52,494 nucleotides of DNA. It comes from PALSA-1296 sp038322815 (GTDB taxonomy: Bacteria; Bacteroidota; Ignavibacteria; Palsa-1295). A model generated the notes under the pieces. It saw only the letters and a program-made list of their open reading frames with translations, was not told the DNA's origin and searched no databases. The position numbers and the translations under genes were made by a program. How positions within the stretch are numbered: the first letter of the stretch is position 1; each line of letters begins with the position of its first letter. Below, piece after piece: positions 40,695 to 49,555 of the stretch. The DNA lies in assembly GCA_038322815.1 (NCBI GenBank), contig JBBQGG010000013.1, positions 1 to 52,494 of the forward strand, in the 5' to 3' direction.

Positions 40695-40702
40695 CAAAAA
40701 TA
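40695..40702 (-). promoter_or_regulatory. TAnnTTTG -7 box 4 nt before the TfoX-like start
   Basis: The minus strand reads TTCGTATTTTTGTACTATG: box, TACT, start codon. It lies in the 33-nt gap after the HMA/MauE gene. Confidence 0.6.
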
Positions 40703-40723
40703 CGAATTTAACGCGTAAGGCTA

Positions 40724-41440
40724 TCAGATATACATTGCTATCATTGCAAGTGACATTCCGATCATCAATGCATCTTCGATGATAGTAATAGTCCCCATTG
40801 GCAGATTGAATACAGTGCCGAGACAGGCGCATTTTATTTTTCTTTTATTCATTACGCTTTCGATAACACCGACAATACTAAGTGACATCACGATTGCGGT
40901 TGAAATATTTAAGATAATATTCATCGGAAAAAGCAGGTAGCATACACCGAAAGCTAATTCAATAAACGGGTAAATATAACCAAATGTAAACCAACGTTTG
41001 GTTATGATATCGTAGGAAGAATAGGATGATGCAAAACCTTTAAGGTCGAGCAGCTTAAAAAAAGAAAATATCAGAAAAAAACCGCCCATGAATTTCCCCA
41101 TCCATGATGTGATGCCAGGCATTGCTGAAGTGAGTGTTGCAATCGTGACGATACCTGCTAAAAAAGTAAAGACCAGGAAAAGAGGATAATATGATTGCGC
41201 GTTAGATTTCTCATCAACATGCGGAATCTCAGTACTTTCTGATAGAGAATACCCACCTGCTTTTTCGAGAACTGAATTGAACTTCGAAACGGATACGTGG
41301 CTTTTCATTGTAATCGTTGCCTGCGGTGGAGATAGAGTCACAATTGCTGATTCAACTTCCGGAATTTTCTTTAATGCAGAGCTAACTGTATTCTGACAAT
41401 TATCACAATGCATTCCTTTAATTGTATAGGTATGGGTCAT
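40724..41440 (-). CDS. HMA metal-binding domain fused to MauE-like membrane domain
   Basis: 238 residues. Residues 1-66 are a heavy-metal-associated domain: TYTIKGMHCDNCQNTVSSAL has the MxCxxC metal site (Cys12, Cys15). Residues about 82-238 form four or more transmembrane helices of the MauE/DoxX-like type, with RWFTFGYIYPFIELAFGVCY and the motif KIKCACLGTVFNLPMGTITI, a second conserved Cys pair. MauE-type proteins support cofactor or disulfide formation in the periplasm. The fusion suggests handling of copper or a similar soft metal at the inner membrane. Transcribed divergently from the sigma-factor operon. Confidence 0.75.
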   Translation of the reverse strand: MTHTYTIKGMHCDNCQNTVSSALKKIPEVESAIVTLSPPQATITMKSHVSVSKFNSVLEKAGGYSLSESTEIPHVDEKSNAQSYYPLFLVFTFLAGIVTIATLTSAMPGITSWMGKFMGGFFLIFSFFKLLDLKGFASSYSSYDIITKRWFTFGYIYPFIELAFGVCYLLFPMNIILNISTAIVMSLSIVGVIESVMNKRKIKCACLGTVFNLPMGTITIIEDALMIGMSLAMIAMYI

Positions 41441-41554
41441 AAAAGAAGTTTTAATGTGTTTATGAGGTTTACGTAAAAATGGCCATACAGTTGCATTTAT
41501 GACTCAAAAAACGATTTTTAAGGCATTTCCAACTTAGTACCAAATATTTCTCTA

Positions 41555-41562
41555 TAAATTTG
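41555..41562 (+). promoter_or_regulatory. TAnnTTTG -7 box for the sigma-factor operon
   Basis: TAAATTTG ends 20 nt before the GTG at 41583, without the CG prefix seen in most other boxes of this window. Confidence 0.45.
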
Positions 41563-41582
41563 TAACCGAATCTCCTCGGAAT

Positions 41583-42314
41583 GTGTCTTTAAAGAGCAGA
41601 GGCGATTATCCCTGCAGGAGCATTTTGCCGGAAAACCAGAAACCATCTCATACGGATATATCCGAAGAGCAGATCATCGCAGCATTTATTGCCGGCGATA
41701 TGAAGGCGTTTAAATACGTGTATAATAAGTATCGTGAGCGTATTTTCTCTTATTGCCTCTATCTAACGGGCAATAAAACTCAGGCAGAAGATGCATTTCA
41801 GGAAGTGTTCATCCGCGTCTATCAAAAGCGCAATCAGCTTCGTGAAGCAAAGGCATTGAAGAGTTGGATGCTGATGATCGCCAGATCAGTTTGTCTGAAT
41901 TTAACCCGCGAATCAGTTTTCACACCGGAATTTATATACCTTGATGATGAACTTCGTGAACGGCAAGGATACCATAAAGAGCTTTCTGCTGAGCGAGACG
42001 AGCTTGAATTCCCGGAAGAGATCTTTCAGATTGCATTCAAAAAGATCGCACCAATATACCGCGATGCATTTCTTCTCCGGGAGATAGAAGGATTTACGTG
42101 CGAAGAAGTTGCCGAACTTACCGGGACTTCAGCCGTGAACGTCAAAGTACGGGTTATGCGGGCAAAAAAAATGCTTCGCGAAATTCTTGCTCCGTATTTT
42201 AAGCACCGGCTCGAAAAAATGGAAAACCAAAATGCAGAGATTCAACCGAGTGCTGAAACTATGAAGAAGAGTGATATCCCGGATAATGATAAAAAGATAG
42301 TAGTAAAGTTATGA
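41583..42314 (+). CDS. ECF-type RNA polymerase sigma factor
   Basis: 243 residues. Sigma region 2 lies at about 30-100 (AFIAGDMKAFKYVYNKYRER, AEDAFQEVFIRVYQKRNQL, LKSWMLMIARSVCLNLTRE). Region 4 is at about 160-215 (DAFLLREIEGFTCEEVAELT, then GTSAVNVKVRVMRAKKMLRE). Regions 1.1 and 3 are missing, as usual for ECF factors. The first 30 residues and a ~30-residue C-terminal tail are extra. Start is a GTG. Its stop overlaps the next gene by 4 nt (ATGA), which should be its anti-sigma partner. Confidence 0.92.
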   Translation: MSLKSRGDYPCRSILPENQKPSHTDISEEQIIAAFIAGDMKAFKYVYNKYRERIFSYCLYLTGNKTQAEDAFQEVFIRVYQKRNQLREAKALKSWMLMIARSVCLNLTRESVFTPEFIYLDDELRERQGYHKELSAERDELEFPEEIFQIAFKKIAPIYRDAFLLREIEGFTCEEVAELTGTSAVNVKVRVMRAKKMLREILAPYFKHRLEKMENQNAEIQPSAETMKKSDIPDNDKKIVVKL

Positions 42315-43594
42315 GCAGCGGATTAGAAGATAAGATCATAGCCTATTTCGATGGCGAGCTTTCCGATGCCGATAGCGCTGAGCTATTGCATTTGACAAGC
42401 GTGTCACCGGAGATCCGCGGTCTTTTTCGAGAGCATGAAATGCTGCGTGATCTTGCACAAGAATCAACACGATCAGTGATGGTTAGTCCTGAAGTCGAGT
42501 CATCACTTTTCTCGCGAATTGAAGCGTTAGCAGAGAACCCTGTCCATGAGAAAGCGATTCTTGTCTTCTCCCGTCGCACTGCTTTATTGGCAGCATTATC
42601 TCTTATTCTTATTTCAGGAAGTTTGGGATATATAATCCCGAAATTTTTCTCCGATGGTTCACAGTTGGCTGTGAGTTCTCAGGGAAAGGGAAATATAGTA
42701 CAAGCAGCTTTAGCGCCCAATAGTATTTCTTCTCAACAGGCAGAAAATTTTGGAGCAAAAAATATTTCCAACTCCATTTCTGCTCTCTCTTCGAGTAAAC
42801 ATATTGCATCTCTATCCGAAGCGCCCCTCAATCAAATTCCTTTAAAGAAAAAGAATGATGAAATTGCGTTGAGCAATGGTACAAATAAGAGGGACGTTTT
42901 AGAGCATCCTGTTTTTGAGACTCAAATTTCTAAGGCAAACAGTGAGATAAAGCCGATAGCTCTTCGTTTCGCGGAGATTAATTCAGAGATCGGCAGAGAA
43001 AGATATTCACCGTTTGATAGAAAAGACGATCTCCCGGGATCACGTTCTTTTTTTGAAGCGAGTTTGCAGACATCAAGTGGATTTACCTATCCGGCGGATG
43101 CTGCACCGATCAAGCCCTTTGCCGAACAACGCCTGAGCATAGCGTATCATATTACCGAAAATAATCTAATCGGTTTCCGTCTTGGATCAGGGTTATATCA
43201 GCAGCTTGGGAATGTTACACGGACGGTTGATAACGGGGCGGAGTTACTTTCGCGTAACGTTGAAACAAAACGCAGTTTTAGCGAGGAATTATATCTTTCG
43301 CATCTTGAACCGATATTCTTTGCCGGGAATCTGCTCATAGAGTTTTCTATTGGCGGTGGCTTTATTCCTAATGGCTATACTATTAGCGGAGAGGCTGGGA
43401 TCCGCATTCCATTCTCAGAAAATTTTATGTTCGGTGCGTCGTTTGCACTTTCTCGTATTCATTCCAATGCCATCAGTTCAAGCGAAATTCTTGCCTCTGA
43501 AAATTCGAACGGAAAACCGGTGATGCTTGATGCTGTCGACATTCATAATACGTTGAACGGGAGATTGCATTACGGAATAATTTATAGATTTTAA
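42311..43594 (+). CDS. Anti-sigma-like membrane protein with C-terminal beta-barrel-like domain
   Basis: 427 residues. Residues 1-88 resemble a cytoplasmic anti-sigma domain without the zinc motif (LEDKIIAYFDGELSDADSAE, VSPEIRGLFREHEMLRDLA). A transmembrane helix lies at about 89-111 (TALLAALSLILISGSLGYII). A low-complexity Ser/Asn-rich linker fills about 112-245. Residues about 246-427 alternate as amphipathic beta-strands (RLSIAYHITENNLIGFRLGS, NLLIEFSIGGGFIPNGYTIS, GRLHYGIIYRF) and end in aromatic F, as in outer-membrane barrels. Operon position supports anti-sigma function; the barrel reading is inference. Confidence 0.65.
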   Translation: MSSGLEDKIIAYFDGELSDADSAELLHLTSVSPEIRGLFREHEMLRDLAQESTRSVMVSPEVESSLFSRIEALAENPVHEKAILVFSRRTALLAALSLILISGSLGYIIPKFFSDGSQLAVSSQGKGNIVQAALAPNSISSQQAENFGAKNISNSISALSSSKHIASLSEAPLNQIPLKKKNDEIALSNGTNKRDVLEHPVFETQISKANSEIKPIALRFAEINSEIGRERYSPFDRKDDLPGSRSFFEASLQTSSGFTYPADAAPIKPFAEQRLSIAYHITENNLIGFRLGSGLYQQLGNVTRTVDNGAELLSRNVETKRSFSEELYLSHLEPIFFAGNLLIEFSIGGGFIPNGYTISGEAGIRIPFSENFMFGASFALSRIHSNAISSSEILASENSNGKPVMLDAVDIHNTLNGRLHYGIIYRF

Positions 43595-43609
43595 AATGGA
43601 GAGCTTATT

Positions 43610-44260
43610 ATGAAATTCTTCATCGTTTCCTTTATTATTCTCGGAGCTTTCGCTTCAGTTGGATGCAATGCGCTTGTCGATCCCGCTCCGCAATCACTTA
43701 AGCCCGTGATCCATATCGAGGATTACTATTTACCGTTAAAAAGTGTCGGTACTTCATATGCGTATTGCCGTAAATCTTCGTATCGAGCCGATACAGTATG
43801 GATGACGATGCAGGGCAACGATGCTTCAGGACTGATCCTTGGAAATCAGGCATGTTATGCTACAGATATGTCATCGCAGACGAACCAATACCTCAATAAT
43901 TATTATTACGCGATGAATGATAGTGAGGCTTTTACTCTCGGCAAGGTTTCCTGCGGCAATCATGATAAATACTGGCTTGATCTCAAAACTCCATTAATGG
44001 TGGGGCAAACATGGAAATTCAAGAATGCGAACGGAAGTTATTATATTGAAAGCTTTTATACTGCTAAAGTCACAAGAAGGGGATTTCAGATGAAAATGCC
44101 GGACGGCAAGATATATGATGATGTTGCCGAAGTACTCTATACTTCAAAATCTGATTCAACAGTTAAGTGGTTCGCACGCGGCGTTGGTCTTATATACAGC
44201 ACCTCCAAAAATCCCGACTACGACTTCGGAGATGAGATGCGCTTAGTAGGACAGAAATAA
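43610..44260 (+). CDS. Lipoprotein of unknown function
   Basis: 216 residues with a lipoprotein signal peptide (MKFFIVSFIILGAFASVGC; lipidated Cys at residue 19). The mature part is beta-rich (SYRADTVWMTMQGNDASGLI, KYWLDLKTPLMVGQTWKFKN, VTRRGFQMKMPDGKIYDDVA, VKWFARGVGLIYSTSKNPDY). No known family is recognised, though the pattern resembles lipoproteins of Bacteroidota with a WKF core. It is 15 nt after the anti-sigma-like gene, so it is probably co-expressed with it and may be part of the signalling path or a regulon member. Confidence 0.75.
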   Translation: MKFFIVSFIILGAFASVGCNALVDPAPQSLKPVIHIEDYYLPLKSVGTSYAYCRKSSYRADTVWMTMQGNDASGLILGNQACYATDMSSQTNQYLNNYYYAMNDSEAFTLGKVSCGNHDKYWLDLKTPLMVGQTWKFKNANGSYYIESFYTAKVTRRGFQMKMPDGKIYDDVAEVLYTSKSDSTVKWFARGVGLIYSTSKNPDYDFGDEMRLVGQK

Positions 44261-44263
44261 CAT

Positions 44264-44652
44264 TTATTCTTCTGAGGCAGTCTCAGCTTCTAATTGAGGA
44301 TTCCTGTATGAAGGGCGTTTGTCACTTTTCAAAGTATTCCAAACTTTATCACGGTATGCACGAAGAGTGTAGTTTATCTGCTCGTCAAATGCCGCGGGAC
44401 TATATGAAAAGATAAGCAGACGAATATCGACAGTCCATCCTTGGAGATGTTTTAAGTTATAACGTGCTTCGCGTTCTTCAGCAGTTTCACAATAAAAGAT
44501 CGCAATGCCCCCTGGTTTGTGCCGATAAAATGATCGTGAAAAATCACTAGCGGCAGTGAGCGGTCGTCGACGAACTCATTGAATAGTCGGTTTACATCAG
44601 ATGGAAGCATCCCCTCTGGTGCATGAGCATAGACAAGAAAGCAGTGAGGCAT
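44264..44652 (-). pseudogene. Conserved hypothetical gene with a frameshift at a G5 run
   Basis: The first frame reads MPHCFLVYAHAPEGMLPSDV and NRLFNEFVDDRSLPLVIFHD, then HFIGTNQG. At the GGGGG run (44508-44512) it loses register. In the second frame it continues GIAIFYCETAEEREARYNLK, HLQGWTVDIRLLIFSYSPAA and on to ASEE and a stop at 44264. Adding one G gives a clean 129-residue protein, HFIGTNQGGIAIFYCE. It starts 23 nt after the OppA-like gene's stop on the same strand. Either a real mutation or an assembly/sequencing slip at the homopolymer. Family unknown. Confidence 0.75.
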
Positions 44653-44675
44653 GGGGTACATTCTCCATACAATTA

Positions 44676-46385
44676 TTACTCCGAAAGCCATACTCTCTTC
44701 ATCGGGTTATTATCCTGCGCATCGATCGGGAAATCCTTCACCCATGGTTGGATCACATGATAATCTTCATCATAGTAAAGTATGATCTGCGGTGCATCGC
44801 GGATCGCTAATTGATCACATTGTGCCCAAAGCTGCATAACTTTTGCGCGATCAACTTCGGCAATTGCCTGCTCATAGAGTTTATCGAATTCCGGGTTTTT
44901 ATAGCGTGTTTGATTAATTGAACTTGGTCCGTTCGAGGGAATATTCTTGCTATAAAGGAGATTAAGGAAATTTTGGGGATCAGGATAATCTGCGATCCAT
45001 CCGAGGCGGAAATATGCGGCTTTACCGTCGTCTATCATTGGCGTGAGTTGTGCCCATTCTTTAACTTCAAGGTGAATATCAAGTCCTAAATTTTCTTTGA
45101 TCATGGCTTGCACTGCTTGTGCCACATCTTCATTTCTGCCGCCGCCTTTATTGACATAAAGCGTTAGCTCAGGGAATTCACCTTTGAGTTCTTTCTTTGC
45201 AATATCGAGTTCGGCTCTGGCACTATCGGGATTGAAGACGAAACCCTGAACCTGTTCGAATGGAAACCCCGGCATCGAAGGCGGTACTAAGCCATGCTCG
45301 CCCGGAGCGGCAGCCTGGTTTTTAAGAATATACTTTACGATCTTTCTTCTATCAACACAAAAACTTATCGCTCGGCGAAGATGAACATTCGATACTCCTG
45401 CTAATTGCGTATTGAAGCCATGAAATTGTGTTGCAATAGCTGCAATTTTACCAAGCTGGTATTTTTTATATTCGCCTTTCAGATTTTTATTTTCATCGAC
45501 GACATCGGCGAAGAATTCATTTGGGATGCGATATTTATGATCGAGATTACCCTGCTTGAATTCCAAAAACTCTGCTTTATCATCCTGCATAAAGCTGAAG
45601 CGAACAGTATCAAGATATGGGAGCTGATTACCTGCATCGTCTTTTCCCCAATAATGTTCATTTCGAACGAGCAGGCAATACCTGCCTTCTTTATATTCGA
45701 CAAAACGGAAAGGACCTGTTCCGACTCCGTGATGAGTAAAATCTTTTCCGTATTTTTCGACTGCTTCATGCGGATAGATAAAGGCATTCCCGACCATGCA
45801 ATAATTTATGAATGGAGAGAACGGAGCTTTTAATGTGACAATAAATGTCGAGTCATCCGGAGCCTGCAAACCTGAAACCCCGCCAGACAATTTCGCTTTG
45901 CTATCGAAATATTCTTTTGCTCCCTTAATGATTTGGAAATAGGGAAGCGCCAAAGTATTTGTAGCCGGATCAAGAGCACGACTCCAACAATAGACAATAT
46001 CTTTTGCTGTCATTTTTCGTCCTTTAGAATCAGGGAAGCATGCGTCATCCTGAAAATAAACATCGGTGCGAAGATGGAAGGTATAAGTAATACCATCGGA
46101 GGAAATTTCCGGCAAAGCCTTAGCAAGCGCGGGATGAAGACTTAATGTATTATCAAATTGGAGCAGGCGGTCATAAATATTCTCTGCGATATGCCCGCTG
46201 GTAGCATCATTTATCTGGGGAGGATCGAGCGAACGAAGATCTCCGGTTTCATTTAAATGAATAGGACCGCCAAGTTTTTTGCCGCCTTTACCTTCGCGAA
46301 GGGAATGGTGAGATTCAGATTTTTTTCCGCATGAAGTGAGTACCAAAATCAAACACACACAACACAGAACAGAGATTTTTTTCAT
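44676..46385 (-). CDS. Peptide ABC transporter substrate-binding lipoprotein, OppA-like
   Basis: 569 residues, a family 5 solute-binding protein. Lipobox VLTSC with lipidated Cys19. Conserved segments: DLRSLDPPQINDATSGHIAE, IYDRLLQFDNTLSLHPALAK, YTFHLRTDVYFQDDACFPDS, KMTAKDIVYCWSRALDPATN and ISFCVDRRKIVKYILKN. It would deliver oligopeptides to an ABC permease at the inner membrane. No permease or ATPase gene lies nearby, so the rest of the transporter is elsewhere. The frameshifted gene follows it. Confidence 0.92.
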   Translation of the reverse strand: MKKISVLCCVCLILVLTSCGKKSESHHSLREGKGGKKLGGPIHLNETGDLRSLDPPQINDATSGHIAENIYDRLLQFDNTLSLHPALAKALPEISSDGITYTFHLRTDVYFQDDACFPDSKGRKMTAKDIVYCWSRALDPATNTLALPYFQIIKGAKEYFDSKAKLSGGVSGLQAPDDSTFIVTLKAPFSPFINYCMVGNAFIYPHEAVEKYGKDFTHHGVGTGPFRFVEYKEGRYCLLVRNEHYWGKDDAGNQLPYLDTVRFSFMQDDKAEFLEFKQGNLDHKYRIPNEFFADVVDENKNLKGEYKKYQLGKIAAIATQFHGFNTQLAGVSNVHLRRAISFCVDRRKIVKYILKNQAAAPGEHGLVPPSMPGFPFEQVQGFVFNPDSARAELDIAKKELKGEFPELTLYVNKGGGRNEDVAQAVQAMIKENLGLDIHLEVKEWAQLTPMIDDGKAAYFRLGWIADYPDPQNFLNLLYSKNIPSNGPSSINQTRYKNPEFDKLYEQAIAEVDRAKVMQLWAQCDQLAIRDAPQIILYYDEDYHVIQPWVKDFPIDAQDNNPMKRVWLSE

Positions 46386-46494
46386 ACAATCAGTGAGATT
46401 ATAAAATTAATGAGATAATGAAACCCAAAGAATAGGAGATGGAATCCCGTAATAGAAGCGGAACTTACCCCTTTGAAATCTCATTTGGGATGCC

Positions 46495-46830
46495 GTGAGG
46501 ATTGAAAGCACCATATTCACTAGAGAGAAGCCGCCTTTTTTCCGAGGTCTAATTGGTGTTGTTACCTTTTTACTTTTTACTCTCAGGCTTATTTCCCCTT
46601 TCCTTCACACTCATCAGATCGAAGAATCCTCATCGAAATCGGTCAGCATTCACTCGGTTCATTGTGATGCCTGCGAATATGAAGCGACTCAGGCAGTCGA
46701 ACCCGGCGCTAGTATCATTTTACCTTCGAATTATTTTACATACGAATCAAAAGTATATCAAGTAATAACTGTTTTTGTTAGTGGTATCCATTCCTCTTCA
46801 GAATCCCGCGGTCCGCCACAGTTTTCCTAA
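46495..46830 (+). CDS. Small single-pass protein with CxxC, upstream of TonB receptor
   Basis: 111 residues from a GTG start. One hydrophobic helix lies at about 20-40 (GLIGVVTFLLFTLRLISPFL), followed by a His-rich HTHQIEESS and the motif HSVHCDACEYEATQAVE with Cys-x2-Cys. Small proteins with such a helix and Cys/His cluster often sit before TonB-dependent metal receptors in Bacteroidota. It may bind a metal, but this is inference. About 100 nt separate it from the receptor gene. Confidence 0.55.
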   Translation: MRIESTIFTREKPPFFRGLIGVVTFLLFTLRLISPFLHTHQIEESSSKSVSIHSVHCDACEYEATQAVEPGASIILPSNYFTYESKVYQVITVFVSGIHSSSESRGPPQFS

Positions 46831-46931
46831 TCTCTTTATTATGCGGGTATAACTCTCCACATCACCCCCAATTAAGTTATTTGAAGTTACAGACTCAGCA
46901 TTTTTTTCTTTAGGAAAACTTATTATTTTGT

Positions 46932-49280
46932 ATGAAAAATTTTATCATAGTATTTTTTTTATTTTTAGCATCTACTCTATCATTCGCAAAAGTCGATGTA
47001 TCTGATGTAGGTATTTCACTTACTGTTATTGTCCTCGATAGTACACAAGCGGCGCCTATTCAACTTGCACGCGTCACGCTGAGGCGTAAGGGGTTACTTG
47101 TTGAGGGCAAGGTTTCTGATATCACAGGTCGCGCCCAATTCAAAGATCTTTCATCAGGGTCGTATGCAATATCAGTGCGCTTTGTGGGGTATGAAGAATT
47201 CAATGATTCTCTTTTTCTGGATCAATCGAGTTTTACGGATACGATCAAATTAATTGAGACGAAACATGAAGACATCGAAGTAGACGCCGAACAGGAATTG
47301 GATATTACATCGGTCGATATTAAATCTGGCAATCAAATATTTGAAGCCGAAGATAATCATGCCTCACCCAATTCCGGAATGGTAAAGATATTACAAGAAA
47401 ATGTTCTCGGAGCAGCTAAAGCGCCGACGGGCGAAGTTCATATCCGCGGACAACATGCAGAATACGCTTATTATGTTGATGGAATTCCTATTCCTCCAAA
47501 AGTTTTCGGCGGGTTTAATGAAGTTGTTGACGAGAAGGTAATTGCCCGTGCAGAATTTCTCACAGGAGGCTTACCTGCTGAGTATGGCGGACAAACTGCA
47601 GCTGCTATAGTTTTGCAAAACCATGTGCCTTCAGGACGTTTGCATTTGGATTTCGAAACGTATGCAGGAAGCTATCTCCGAAGAGATAACACCGCACCTG
47701 ATTCTCTTGGGATCGGCGCTCAGAAATTGAAACCCATAAATCTTAATGGCGAAGCTCTTTCGATAAGCGATCATATTGGTAATTTTGGTTTTTTCATTGC
47801 CGGCAGCCGCGCTGAGACTGACCGCCGAATTGATGCTCCTCTGCCATATATCTATCACAATCACGGTTTCGACTATTTTACCTATGCAAAACTTGACTTT
47901 TTACTCGGCGATAATGATTACTTTACTTCGAATATAAACTGGAGCAAAACCCTGACGCAAGTTCCGTTCGATCCGATCGGAGACGGAAGAAAAAATGACA
48001 TGCAAAATTCAAGTAATTCGTACCAGACGCTTTCTTTTTTTCATACCTTCAGCCGTGTTAACGAATCGGAAAGTGATCTCTTCTTAGGTTTATTTGCCCG
48101 CCAAGGAAGCCTGCTCTTTACTCCGGGAAATATCGATCCGCATAATTTCTATTTTACTACCGATACTACGAGAGGTTATATCCTCAGTGAAGATCGCCGC
48201 TATTCAACATTTGGTTTATACTCAAAATTTAATAAGCGTTTTTCCCACGAATTTCTTTTGAGTACGGGATTAAATATTTCGCGAACTGACGGCAAGGGCA
48301 CGTTCGATGCATTTGATACAACAGGTATTACAGGACCTGTAATAAATTCGAATTTTACGGGTACCGATTTTGGGTTGTACCTTCAGTCAGAATATCATCC
48401 CTTTGAGTGGAGCAGATTCGATCTCGGAATCCGTTACGATCAGCAGATAGCACCGGATAGACCCCTCCAAAAACAATTCAGTCCGCGCTTACGATGGAAT
48501 ATTTTTCTTGACGACGCTACAACGTTGTATCTTTCCTACGGAAAATATCTTATTCTCTCAAATATCGAAGGAATTCGAAATATTGCATCCGCTGTAAGTA
48601 ATAGTACAGTTCCTACACTTGCCGAACGCGATGATGCCTATGAAATAGGATTGTTGCATTCTTTCGATTTCGGATTACGAGGAAAGATCGATGCCTTTCA
48701 TAAAATTTCTTTGCCGGGAGTAGATGATCAAACCATCGGCGTTAGTGCGATTGAAACAGAAGTAAATATTGCAAAAGTAAAAGTCACAGGTGTTGAGGCA
48801 GGAGTTTCCTATTCCTCTCCGTCAATTCCTCTTACGGGTTATCTTAATGCTTCGATCATCCATGCTTATGGTTCGGGAGCTATCACCGGCGGTTTTCTAC
48901 CGATCAATACTGCGGGCACTGCAACCGATCTCGATCATGATGAGCGAGCATCTGTGGTTGCTTCACTAAATTATAATCCGAAGGGTTGGTTCTCGAACCT
49001 GACTGCTATCTATGGCTCAGGTCTTACAAACGGAAGTCAGAATTTTGATTATAAAACCGGCCTTTTTGATTTTAACCAAGGCGCTCATACAACTCCTGCC
49101 TGGATTGTGAACATATCTGCGGGATACACTTTCAGTTTTGATGGTGGCGTTACGATCGAGCCCTCGCTTTATATAAACAATCTGTTCGATCATGGGCACC
49201 TTCTCAAAGGCGCTTTTTTTAGCGGCGCCTCATGGGAAGAACCCCGAAGTATCATGTTGAAGATTCGGATGCATATATAA
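46932..49280 (+). CDS. TonB-dependent outer-membrane receptor
   Basis: 782 residues with a signal peptide (MKNFIIVFFLFLASTLSFAK). A carboxypeptidase-regulatory-like domain covers about 28-110 (VTLRRKGLLVEGKVSDITGR, YAISVRFVGYEEFNDSLFLD). The plug domain is at about 115-235 (GEVHIRGQHAEYAYYVDGIP, ARAEFLTGGLPAEYGGQTAA). The barrel fills the rest, ending PRSIMLKIRMHI. The substrate is imported with TonB energy; it may be a metal or siderophore complex, given the CxxC protein before it, but no ligand signature is visible. Confidence 0.88.
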   Translation: MKNFIIVFFLFLASTLSFAKVDVSDVGISLTVIVLDSTQAAPIQLARVTLRRKGLLVEGKVSDITGRAQFKDLSSGSYAISVRFVGYEEFNDSLFLDQSSFTDTIKLIETKHEDIEVDAEQELDITSVDIKSGNQIFEAEDNHASPNSGMVKILQENVLGAAKAPTGEVHIRGQHAEYAYYVDGIPIPPKVFGGFNEVVDEKVIARAEFLTGGLPAEYGGQTAAAIVLQNHVPSGRLHLDFETYAGSYLRRDNTAPDSLGIGAQKLKPINLNGEALSISDHIGNFGFFIAGSRAETDRRIDAPLPYIYHNHGFDYFTYAKLDFLLGDNDYFTSNINWSKTLTQVPFDPIGDGRKNDMQNSSNSYQTLSFFHTFSRVNESESDLFLGLFARQGSLLFTPGNIDPHNFYFTTDTTRGYILSEDRRYSTFGLYSKFNKRFSHEFLLSTGLNISRTDGKGTFDAFDTTGITGPVINSNFTGTDFGLYLQSEYHPFEWSRFDLGIRYDQQIAPDRPLQKQFSPRLRWNIFLDDATTLYLSYGKYLILSNIEGIRNIASAVSNSTVPTLAERDDAYEIGLLHSFDFGLRGKIDAFHKISLPGVDDQTIGVSAIETEVNIAKVKVTGVEAGVSYSSPSIPLTGYLNASIIHAYGSGAITGGFLPINTAGTATDLDHDERASVVASLNYNPKGWFSNLTAIYGSGLTNGSQNFDYKTGLFDFNQGAHTTPAWIVNISAGYTFSFDGGVTIEPSLYINNLFDHGHLLKGAFFSGASWEEPRSIMLKIRMHI

Positions 49281-49430
49281 GCATAGACGTTTCTTAATAC
49301 GCCATTCAGGTAGTTGAGCTTTTGTAGGATTCTGAATGACATTCAAACTAACGCATGCCTCTCAATTCTTTGAACTTGTTCATATTTGAGGACGTTAGAA
49401 GAATCCTTGCAATATAGGGTGAAATGCCTT

Positions 49431-49504
<74 letters not shown>

Positions 49505-49555
49505 CTACCTGCAAGGATGAAGCGGAAGGATGAATTTTCATCCGTGCTCAAATAT

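Noticed and set aside
46831..46931. Riboswitch (cobalamin type) before the TonB-dependent receptor
   Set aside because: The gap is only about 100 nt and no B12-box-like or other conserved core was found.
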